This document shows, one piece after another, positions 17,696 through 24,501 of a stretch of DNA of 38,731 nucleotides. Positions within the stretch are counted from its first letter, which is position 1. Each line of letters starts with the position of its first letter. The notes below the pieces were generated by a model. That model searched no databases and had not been told where the DNA came from. It saw only the letters and a program-made list of their open reading frames with translations. The stretch spans positions 1-38,731 of the forward strand of contig JAIUMA010000029.1 in assembly GCA_022565795.1 (NCBI GenBank). The letters run 5' to 3'. Source of the DNA: Balneolia bacterium (GTDB taxonomy: Bacteria > Bacteroidota > Rhodothermia > Balneolales > Cyclonatronaceae). Made by a program: the position numbers and the translations under genes.

Positions 17696-19450
17696 ATGAA
17701 TATTCAGTTGAACAAAACCACAATTTTACTGCTGTCGGGCGTGATGCTTATCGGGCTTCTGTTGGGCTACCTCATTTTCGGAGGCAGTGGCCACGGCCAT
17801 GATGATCACAGCGGGCACAGCCATGAAATGACTACCGATGCAAATGGCAACGAGGTCTGGACATGCTCCATGCATCCATCGGTTCGTGAAGACGGCCCCG
17901 GTATTTGTCCGATTTGCGCCATGGACCTGATTCCGGCATCGGCCTCTGGCGAAGACGAAGGAGACTTCGCCATGGTAATGAGCGAATCGGCCGTTCGACT
18001 GGCGGAGATTCAGACCGTGGCCGCCGAGCGCATGGTGCCCGAAAAAGAGATTCGCCTGCCGGGCCGTGTTGTAGCCGATGAGCGGAATCTCAGCAGCATC
18101 ACAGCGCACTTCCCGGGCCGAATTACGCGCCTGGACGTTAATTTTACCGGTATGGAGGTGCGTCGCGGTGATGTGCTGGCCACCATCTATTCGCCGGAGC
18201 TGGTAGCTGCCCAGCGTGAGCTGCTTGAGGCCATTCGCTTTGAAGAGAGCAATCCGGGCATGACCGAAGCCGCAAAGTCGAAACTTCGGCAGTGGGAGCT
18301 CTCCGAAAATGAGATTGAACGCATCATTGAAAGCGGAGACGTACAGCGCGAAATAGCGGTGACTGCGCCGGCAAGCGGAGTTGTGATTCAACGAAATGTC
18401 GCCAGGAACGACTATGTGCAAACCGGCACGGTGATGTTCGAAATCGCTGATTTAAGCAATGTCTGGCTACAGTTCGAGGTCTATGAAGACGATATTTCGT
18501 GGATTTTACGTGGCGACGCCATTACGTTTGCCACCCGATCGAACCCCGGTACAACCTACGAAACAATCGCCGAATTTGTAGACCCGGTGCTGAACGAGCA
18601 AAACCGAACGGTTGCTGTCCGGGCCAGCTACTCAAACAACGAAGGAAACCTGCGCCCGGGTCAGATTCTGAGCGGCACGCTTAAAGCGGCCTACCATGGC
18701 GAGCCTCAGGTAATGATACCTGCCAGCTCCGTTCTTTGGACTGGTCCGCGCTCGGTTGTTTACGTGCACGACACCTCAGCAGACGGCTTCCGGTTTGAAG
18801 CACGTGAGGTCGAAATCGGTGCCCGTGCCGGAGATTTCTTCGCCGTGCATTCCGGCATCGAGGAAGGCGAACACGTTGTCTCTAACGGTGCTTTTAAAAT
18901 TGATAGCGAAATGCAGCTATCGGATCGCTTCAGCATGATGAACCGAAATGTACTTGCCCCGGAAGACCCTCACGAGCGTGAGATTGAAGACGTGAGCGAA
19001 GGCGTTTCAGACGAGTTCAGAAGTGAATTTACTGCTCTTGTTGAAACCTATCTGGATGTGAAGGACGCTCTGGTGGAATCTGATTTTGAAACAGCGTCTG
19101 AACTGACGGGCGAGATGGTTGCACAGCTTGAGGCAATCGGCGAGCACCGCAACGACGGCGATGCCCACATGCTCTGGATGGAAACCTACGGCAATATTGA
19201 GGGCCACCTTAGTGCTGCCGCAGAAGCCGGAGACATCGAGGCGCTACGCGGCGAATTTCGCTTCCTGTCTGATCTTTTCGTGGATGCGGTGAAGGCGTTC
19301 GGTATCGAAGGTGTGGTCTATCAGCAGTACTGCCCTATGGCATTCGATGATGAAGGCGGCTACTGGCTGAGCCGCGAAGACCAAATTATGAACCCCTATC
19401 TGCCCGAAACCATGCTGATGTGCGGCGAGGTCATTGAGCGGATTGAGTAA
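17696..19450 (+). CDS. cusB: CusB-type periplasmic adaptor with N-terminal heavy-metal-binding domain and C-terminal DUF3347-like domain
   Basis: 584 residues. An N-terminal membrane anchor (8-30) is followed by a His-rich linker (GHGHDDHSGHSHEM). A heavy-metal-binding motif comes next, with WTCSMHPS and CPICAMDL (Cys57, His60, Cys71, Cys74). The membrane-fusion core covers ~95-410: barrel-sandwich (GRITRLDVNFTGMEVRRGDV), helical hairpin and beta-barrel. Residues ~440-584 are a DUF3347-like helical domain ending YQQYCPMAFDD and MCGEVIERIE, rich in Cys/Met. The protein links CusA to the TolC channel and would load periplasmic Cu(I). The fusion places two extra metal-binding modules on one adaptor. 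Confidence 0.93.
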   Translation: MNIQLNKTTILLLSGVMLIGLLLGYLIFGGSGHGHDDHSGHSHEMTTDANGNEVWTCSMHPSVREDGPGICPICAMDLIPASASGEDEGDFAMVMSESAVRLAEIQTVAAERMVPEKEIRLPGRVVADERNLSSITAHFPGRITRLDVNFTGMEVRRGDVLATIYSPELVAAQRELLEAIRFEESNPGMTEAAKSKLRQWELSENEIERIIESGDVQREIAVTAPASGVVIQRNVARNDYVQTGTVMFEIADLSNVWLQFEVYEDDISWILRGDAITFATRSNPGTTYETIAEFVDPVLNEQNRTVAVRASYSNNEGNLRPGQILSGTLKAAYHGEPQVMIPASSVLWTGPRSVVYVHDTSADGFRFEAREVEIGARAGDFFAVHSGIEEGEHVVSNGAFKIDSEMQLSDRFSMMNRNVLAPEDPHEREIEDVSEGVSDEFRSEFTALVETYLDVKDALVESDFETASELTGEMVAQLEAIGEHRNDGDAHMLWMETYGNIEGHLSAAAEAGDIEALRGEFRFLSDLFVDAVKAFGIEGVVYQQYCPMAFDDEGGYWLSREDQIMNPYLPETMLMCGEVIERIE

Positions 19451-19513
19451 TGAATATGGCGGAAGGGAAAGTAATCCATTCCTCCGGTCCATTAAGAATA
19501 TATAAGGGGATAT

Positions 19514-19894
19514 ATGATGAGTTCAAAACATGCACAGTACGAAAATCACGATAAAGAAAATCATTCGGAAGATAACGGACATGCCCACAATCACGACCAC
19601 AGCGATCATGAGCACCTCAGTCCGGGGGTGTTTCGGGACCGGTTTTGGGTGAGCTTTGCGCTTACGCTGCCCATTCTGTATCTCACCGAACAAATACAGC
19701 AGTGGATTGGGTCGGTTATGAAGCCATTTCGTTTCCGGGTGATGAATGGGTGGCGCCGGTATTCGGGACGATATTGTTCTTTCACGGCGGTTGGTCTTTT
19801 GCTCACGTCCGCCGTCGTAGCCATATATATGAGCACCTCTGTGATAATTGTTGCCGTAAACGCCATGCTGATGCGAAGGGCGATGCTGTCGTAG
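19514..19894 (+). pseudogene. Remnant of a CopB-like P1B-type copper ATPase (large internal deletion plus frameshift)
   Basis: The frame at 19514 starts with a His-rich region (HAHNHDHSDHEHLSPGVFRD), then FWVSFALTLPILYLTEQIQQW, typical of the CopB N-terminus and first membrane helix. Near 19709 the frame shifts: GYEAISFPGDEWVAPVFGTI and LFFHGGWSF continue in the other frame. At about 19791 the sequence jumps to the extreme C-terminus in the first frame (SAVVAIYMSTSVIIVAVNAM, then LMRRAML), which matches the last helix of P-type ATPases. The actuator, CPC/CPH site, DKTGT and GDGIND regions (well over 500 residues) are missing. It cannot encode a working pump. Confidence 0.85.
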
Positions 19895-19920
19895 GGGGAG
19901 TGATGTGGCAATTTGATGTA

Positions 19921-19996
19921 ATTACAGGACTCCGACTCCTCTAATTTATATAAATTGAAGGATTATCAATCCTGTAATTTTAGTTAATTACAGGAT
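19921..19996. promoter_or_regulatory. Palindromic repeat block upstream of the DUF4143 ATPase gene
   Basis: A perfect inverted repeat (ATCCTGTAATT / AATTACAGGAT, 19969-19979 and 19986-19996, 6-base spacer) lies 18 bp before the ATPase start. A third copy of the half-site, ATTACAGGA, is at 19921-19929. The palindrome sits where a repressor site for the downstream gene would be expected. No T run follows, so it is not a terminator. Autoregulation by the ATPase or control by another factor is inference. Confidence 0.5.
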
Positions 19997-20014
19997 TTTG
20001 AGTATATTTTAGTC

Positions 20015-21145
20015 ATGAGCAAGATTACCAGATCATTCAACCTTTCGGATCTCCTGCAAAAAGGTAAAGTCCTGATACTATACGGTGCGAGGCAGGTTGG
20101 CAAGACTACGCTGGTTCATCACTTCCTGGGAAAAACATCGCTCAACCATGCATTTTACACCGGGGATGATATGTCCTTTGGTGCTGATTTAGCGAAATGC
20201 GACCTCACCATCATAAAAAAAATGGTTCAGGGTTTGGAGCTGTTCGTAATCGATGAGGCTCAAAAAATTGAAAATATCGGTACTGCCCTGAAGCTGATTG
20301 TTGATAATTTTCCTGAAGTGTATGTGATAGCCACAGGTTCCTCATCTTTTGATTTAGCCAATGCAGCTGAGGAGCCGCTTACCGGAAGAAAGAATGTGAT
20401 ATCGCTTTATCCCGTCGCTATCAGCGAGCTGGCTGCCAAAAGTACGGTTTATGAAGTTGAAAGGCGCCTTGAAGATCTGTTGATTTACGGTTCTTATCCT
20501 GAAGTAGTAATTATGGATAACCACGATGAGAAAGTGAATCGTATCACCGAAATAAAAAACTCGTATCTCATCAGAGACATACTCGAATTTCAGCTTCTGA
20601 AACGATCTAACATAATTCTCGATCTGCTGAAACTGCTCGCATATCAAATCGGGAGTCAGGTTTCTACTGTTGAGCTGGGCAAACAGCTGGGGCTGGATTA
20701 TAAAACCGTTCAGCGATATCTGGATCTGCTGGAAAAATCGTTTGTGCTGGTATCTCTACATGGGTTTTCAAGAAACCTGAGAAAGGAAGTGAGTAAAATG
20801 AATAGGTATTATTTCGTGGATAACGGAATCAGAAATGCCGTTATCGCTAATTTCAACACTTTGGACAAGCGCAATGATGTGGGGCAGCTCTGGGAAAACT
20901 TCCTGTTCATCGAGCGTCTTAAGCGAAATGCGTTCAAGAAAAAAACCGCCAATTACTACTACTGGCGCACATATGACCAAAAGGAAATCGATTTGATTGA
21001 AGAAACGGGGGGGCAGTTAAACGGCTACGAATTCAAATGGGGAAGCGGTAAAAAAGCAAAGGCCCCGAAAGACTGGACAGAAACCTACGATAACGCAACC
21101 TGGGAGCTTATTACACGCGAAAACTTTGCCGAATTTGTGATGTGA
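20015..21145 (+). CDS. AAA-family ATPase with DUF4143 C-terminal domain
   Basis: 376 residues. The Walker A motif GARQVGKTT is at 24-32, Walker B is LFVIDEAQ at about residue 75-82, and a sensor-like VIATGSSSFDLAN follows. The C-terminal half is DUF4143: SQVSTVELGKQLGLDYKTVQ, KSFVLVSLHGF, RYYFVDNGIRNA, and a PD-(D/E)XK-like end (YYYWRTYDQKEIDLIE, then GYEFKWG). These proteins are widespread, mobile and functionally poorly defined, often scattered among genomic islands. No partner gene is adjacent. It sits between the decayed CopB gene and a decayed transposase, which fits acquired DNA. Confidence 0.9.
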   Translation: MSKITRSFNLSDLLQKGKVLILYGARQVGKTTLVHHFLGKTSLNHAFYTGDDMSFGADLAKCDLTIIKKMVQGLELFVIDEAQKIENIGTALKLIVDNFPEVYVIATGSSSFDLANAAEEPLTGRKNVISLYPVAISELAAKSTVYEVERRLEDLLIYGSYPEVVIMDNHDEKVNRITEIKNSYLIRDILEFQLLKRSNIILDLLKLLAYQIGSQVSTVELGKQLGLDYKTVQRYLDLLEKSFVLVSLHGFSRNLRKEVSKMNRYYFVDNGIRNAVIANFNTLDKRNDVGQLWENFLFIERLKRNAFKKKTANYYYWRTYDQKEIDLIEETGGQLNGYEFKWGSGKKAKAPKDWTETYDNATWELITRENFAEFVM

Positions 21146-21272
21146 GCCGGGTATCGCCACATTTCAAAGAAAGCTAAGCAGATAAATCGGCTGCCCGGCA
21201 GGTGTTTCCGCAGGCATTGATCGTAACTGACCGTTAGCGCTTAGGGATACTACCTATCATCTGGTATAGTTA

Positions 21273-21818
21273 GTGAATGAATTTGTACAGCAGGTTCGCG
21301 TTGGGCTGCGCAGGCAAGAGATGGATGCCGAAAACCGGGCAATTATTCATGCAAGGGCCGATAAGAAGCGTTATGTGGCCGAAGAGTTGCCCAATAGCGA
21401 CACACCGAAACAGCTGCTGGCCCGCACGAGGAATACGCTTAATCAGCCCAAAAGCAGCTGGTCGTTATCCCAGCACCTTCGTATGAGCATTGCTTTTGAC
21501 CGCTATCCTCATTTACAGATTACCTATGAACATGCCATGCGGCTGCGATCTATTTATGAGCAGAAACACAAAGCAATAGCCGCTGAGCACCAAAAAAACT
21601 GGAAAAATGACTCTCATACCTGCTATAAAGAGGAGTTTGCCACGCAGGTAAACTCCGTATTGAACCACATATATACCATTCCGAATTTCTTCAATCTCTG
21701 GTCAACCCATGCGAATGCAGCGTCCTTTAATACCAGGATCAAGCTGTTCCGTGCCATCCAAAAAGGCGTTAGTGATGTCCCGTTTTTTCCTGTTCAGGCT
21801 CGAAAAGCTTTTTGCTGA
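21273..21818 (+). pseudogene. Decayed C-terminal part of an ISL3/ISAon1-type transposase
   Basis: About 180 residues of the C-terminal half of a DDE transposase: VQQVRVGLRRQEMDAENRAI, SSWSLSQHLRMSIAFDRYPH and the RLRSIYEQKH helix. The end, NFFNLWSTHANAASFNTRIK, corresponds to the usual NASAESFN block, where the catalytic Glu is replaced by Ala. The 5' half, with the first two Asp residues, is absent. Near 21783 a one-base slip in a T run converts the normal ending FFLFRLEKLFA (present in the other frame) to FFPVQARKAFC. It is therefore inactive. TTACCCACT from about 21820 may be part of the old right end. Confidence 0.8.
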
Positions 21819-21925
21819 TTACCCACTACTCCCAGGGAAATTGACTTGCCCCAATCTGTTTTTTTTTTATAATAAATTTGCTAAGCAGTTTCATAAATCA
21901 AATTTTAAATAAAAAGTTTAAGAAA

Positions 21926-22153
21926 ATGATTAAACAAATAATAGTTTCCTTATGTTGTGTCGCTGCAGGCCTTGCGATGACGCTTGATATTCATGCGCAA
22001 AAAACAACTTCAGGTAGTTGAATGTGTGAAGGAGGTTTTGAAAACCATTTCTGCTTCCCTACTGGAGGTGGGAGTACAGGTGTTCATTATTTGTGCCATG
22101 CCGGTGGTGAAGATACATGCAATAAGAGATCTGAAAATGAAGTATTTGACTAA
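21926..22153 (+). pseudogene. Small secreted Cys/Gly-rich peptide gene with an in-frame TGA
   Basis: One frame runs from ATG 21926 to TAA 22151 and is broken only by TGA at 22019-22021. The first 31 codons give a signal peptide (MIKQIIVSLCCVAAGLAMTL, then DIHAQ with Ala at the cleavage site). The 43 codons after the TGA begin with ATG and read CEGGFENHFCFPTGGG, VHYLCHAGGEDTC, a compact four-Cys Gly-rich module. The layout resembles NVEALA-type peptides found beside 6-bladed beta-propeller genes in Bacteroidetes, but the NVEALA motif itself is not visible. It could be a nonsense mutant, a recoded gene, or two ORFs joined by TGAATG reinitiation. Confidence 0.5.
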
Positions 22154-22829
22154 AAATAATAAATCCGTTGGTTTACTAGCCAACGGATTTATTTTAGTAT
22201 TAGCTGTTGCAATCGCTCTGCTTTGGTATTATGAGTTTATTATTATAAATTATTTTTATAAAAACTCAAGCTTTGGTTTCCTTGTGATTGTGCAGTTTTA
22301 TTTCTCATTATTGTTTTCACTATTGGGGCTAGTATATATATTATCTTTATTGCAAAAAAAAGTTTCTTATATTTTATTTTATGTAGTGTCTGTGCACGTT
22401 GTGTGGTATATTTATATTTTAGTAATAATATGTGATATGTGGAAGCATGGCATGGCTCAAGTAAATAGATATCATCTTGGTTTACTTATTATATTATTTA
22501 TGTATAATTCATCCAGTCAAAATTTGGATCAAAAGGTCGAGAAATACGCATACTCAGATATAGAAGTTATTAATAAGCATGAGCTTGCGGAAATATCAGA
22601 CTTGGCATTTGTTGATGCCAGGGAAATTTACTCAGATTTGGAGCTGCCGATTGTTTATAAAAATATTGATATTATTAGAATTGAAGAGTTTGCAAACAAC
22701 AAAATAAAAAGAACTAAAAACTATGTTTTTTTCTGTGACGGGGTGATTTGTGGTGAAGTGTTAAGCAAAATAAATAAACTAAAAAGAGAATATTCATTTA
22801 AGTCATTTTATTTGGTCGGAGGCTTATGA
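22137..22829 (+). CDS. Polytopic membrane protein with C-terminal rhodanese-like domain
   Basis: 230 residues from ATG 22137. The frame opens earlier (21984), but that stretch is the shadow of the peptide gene. Three to four membrane helices (about 11-30, 46-70, 76-99 and 112-126) resemble the four-helix MauE/DoxX layout. From ~140 a rhodanese-like domain follows: LAFVDAREIYSD, then NYVFFCDGVICGE with Cys200 at the active-loop position and Cys205, and FKSFYLVGG. This suggests sulfur transfer or thiol redox work at the inner face of the membrane. It overlaps the end of the peptide frame by 17 bases and the next gene by 4 (ATGA). The gene is markedly AT-rich. Confidence 0.65.
   Translation: MKYLTKNNKSVGLLANGFILVLAVAIALLWYYEFIIINYFYKNSSFGFLVIVQFYFSLLFSLLGLVYILSLLQKKVSYILFYVVSVHVVWYIYILVIICDMWKHGMAQVNRYHLGLLIILFMYNSSSQNLDQKVEKYAYSDIEVINKHELAEISDLAFVDAREIYSDLELPIVYKNIDIIRIEEFANNKIKRTKNYVFFCDGVICGEVLSKINKLKREYSFKSFYLVGGL
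22158..22193 (+). terminator. Strong hairpin (terminator or attenuator) at the end of the peptide gene
   Basis: A perfect 14-bp inverted repeat (AATAAATCCGTTGG / CCAACGGATTTATT) with an 8-base loop begins four bases after the peptide stop and is followed by a T-rich stretch. It lies inside the first codons of the membrane-rhodanese gene. It would end most transcripts after the peptide while letting some read through, or stabilise a short peptide mRNA. Confidence 0.6.
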
Positions 22830-23845
22830 TGCTAAGGATTTACCTTCTCTATTTTGTGATTATTTTAACGCTATGTTCTTGTCATCAAAATCGCCAACAT
22901 GATAATGCGGACAATATCTTGCTACATGACACTAAAATAATTTTGCCTGAATATCTTGGGGGTGATATTGTTTCCATCACAAGTGTAAATAACATCCTGT
23001 ATTTCACAGATCTTTCTAATAGGCAGATTAATGTATATGGTAATACAGAAAATGACAGCTATATCCAAACATACGGGAATCGTGGCCGTGGACCAGGAGA
23101 GTACGAGTTTCCATACCATGTTAACGGTGTAAACAATCAGTTGTTAGCGTGGTCAGATATAACAAAAAGTGAAATTATAATCGCAGATCTCGATGGCAGG
23201 TTAGTCCAATCGGTAGTTCATCCCTATGGTGGTGGCAGAAAATTTAGCATTAACGATGAATTCCTTCTTGTTACACCCGGTTTTTCCCACCTTATAAATA
23301 TCATAGAAATAGATAACAATGAGAATAGAATAGAACGGTTTGAGTTGTCATCAAGAGACAAGGCTATTCAAAGAGTCGTTCCGGGAGGTGGAGGGATACT
23401 GTTAAATGATCGGGCTGTTGCGACCCTTCCACATAAGCCTGTTTTTTATATTTATGATATGACTGATGGTATAGAACACGAAGTAGTGCCCCAGTCTTTT
23501 CAGAAATACTTCGACGATTATAAATCATACGTCGGAAATATAAACAGGCCTTCCGATATTAATGCAGATGAGCTTTATGAATCGCTGTTTATAATAAACC
23601 GGGTACACAGGCTTGAGCATAGGGAAAATACCTTGATACTTATCGAAGCCACTTATCAATCTAACATCAGGATATATGTTTTTGATGAGATCTTCAATTT
23701 GTTGTTTAGTTCTGACACATCGTTTTCACCACTTGGGGCTTCAGGAAGTGTAATCTATGGGGCACAAGTAAGTATAGATGATGATGCAGTGGTTTCAATT
23801 ATATCTAAAGATTTAACAAGATATTTTGTAAATTTGAATGATTAA
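22826..23845 (+). CDS. 6-bladed beta-propeller lipoprotein
   Basis: 339 residues. A lipoprotein signal (MMLRIYLLYFVIILTLCSC) places the lipidated Cys at residue 19. The family hallmark follows at ~90: YGNRGRGPGEYEFP, then repeated propeller strands such as ITSVNNILYFTD, QLLAWSDITKSEIIIADLDG and RIYVFDEIFNLLF. Bacteroidetes proteins of this 6-bladed (TolB-like) class are exported and usually travel with small peptide genes and redox or membrane proteins; their ligands are unknown. The ATGA overlap with the membrane-rhodanese gene shows coupled translation. Base composition matches the AT-rich cassette. Confidence 0.85.
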   Translation: MMLRIYLLYFVIILTLCSCHQNRQHDNADNILLHDTKIILPEYLGGDIVSITSVNNILYFTDLSNRQINVYGNTENDSYIQTYGNRGRGPGEYEFPYHVNGVNNQLLAWSDITKSEIIIADLDGRLVQSVVHPYGGGRKFSINDEFLLVTPGFSHLINIIEIDNNENRIERFELSSRDKAIQRVVPGGGGILLNDRAVATLPHKPVFYIYDMTDGIEHEVVPQSFQKYFDDYKSYVGNINRPSDINADELYESLFIINRVHRLEHRENTLILIEATYQSNIRIYVFDEIFNLLFSSDTSFSPLGASGSVIYGAQVSIDDDAVVSIISKDLTRYFVNLND

Positions 23846-23895
23846 GCCTGTATTCAATTTTAGAAAGTAAATTTTCCATAATATAAAAAAATGTT

Positions 23896-24246
23896 ATGAG
23901 CCGCATTATAAAATTGTTATCTCTGCTCGTTATGACACTCATTCTGATTGCTTCAACAACAAAATCTGTTTCAGCTATGGAGCTTGATATTCACAGTTCC
24001 ACCTCAGTCAACGAATCGGTAACCGTTAAATTAATCATTAGTGATTCAAAAACGCTGATGCTGAATGAAAAACATCTTCATATAGACTTCCTTTCAGACG
24101 TGCTTATGGGTATGCAAATCAGGAAAGATGTGAATATAGAGCTGCGAATTTCGTCAAACGCACCAATGGGAGTTGTAAACGACACTCAGCAAATTCTCAA
24201 TGAGCTTGGAATAGAGCCTACGCTTGTTGTGGACTTACAAAACTAG
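23896..24246 (+). CDS. Secreted ExbD/TolR-like periplasmic domain protein
   Basis: 116 residues. A signal-like segment (MSRIIKLLSLLVMTLILIAS, then TTKSVSAME) precedes a domain with the ExbD/TolR pattern: VKLIISDSKTLMLNEKHLHI, then DVNIELRISSNAPMGVVNDT and ILNELGI. This resembles the ExbD fold (xxINGKxVxxxxL...vxIxaDxxvpyGxvvxvmdxlrxaGi). Normal ExbD keeps an uncleaved N-terminal helix carrying a conserved Asp; here that helix has no acidic residue, so it could not act as a proton-channel subunit. It lies 50 bp after the propeller gene on the same strand. The ExbD relation is my reading and should be treated as moderate. Confidence 0.5.
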   Translation: MSRIIKLLSLLVMTLILIASTTKSVSAMELDIHSSTSVNESVTVKLIISDSKTLMLNEKHLHIDFLSDVLMGMQIRKDVNIELRISSNAPMGVVNDTQQILNELGIEPTLVVDLQN

Positions 24247-24268
24247 TTTTTAAGCCAATCCGGTTAAA

Positions 24269-24478
24269 TTATTCCGAAAGACGCGTAATGGCTGAGGTTG
24301 GAGTATATTTAGAAGCAAATGTAGATAGTTTCTCGAATAGTGTGTCTGGGGTAGCAAAAAAAGAAATTTGTGCTACCGATTCTTGCCCGTCATCTTCGCA
24401 AGAGCACGATATAAGAACTGCTGCAATAATGATATCTGTCAGCGGGATTATTCCTGCAATGATGATGTGTCGAAGCAA
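24269..24478 (-). CDS. Possible small membrane protein downstream of glnS
   Basis: 69 residues, 23 bp after the glnS stop on the same strand. It has a hydrophobic N-terminus (HIIIAGIIPLTDIIIAAVLI) followed by SCSCEDD, which could be a lipobox-like or membrane-exit segment, then a polar tail. No family is recognised. A competing plus-strand frame covers the same bases but has no recognisable features. Coding status is uncertain. Confidence 0.3.
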   Translation of the reverse strand: MLRHIIIAGIIPLTDIIIAAVLISCSCEDDGQESVAQISFFATPDTLFEKLSTFASKYTPTSAITRLSE

Positions 24479-24501
24479 ATATGAAAGGGTGACTTATCTC
24501 C

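Noticed and set aside
22019-22021. Selenocysteine at the in-frame TGA of the peptide gene
   Set aside because: No convincing SECIS-type hairpin directly follows the TGA; the strong hairpin is ~135 bases downstream and looks like a terminator.
21984-22136. Extended N-terminus of the membrane-rhodanese protein
   Set aside because: These ~50 codons overlap the peptide gene in another frame and have no membrane or signal character; ATG 22137 leads straight into the first helix.
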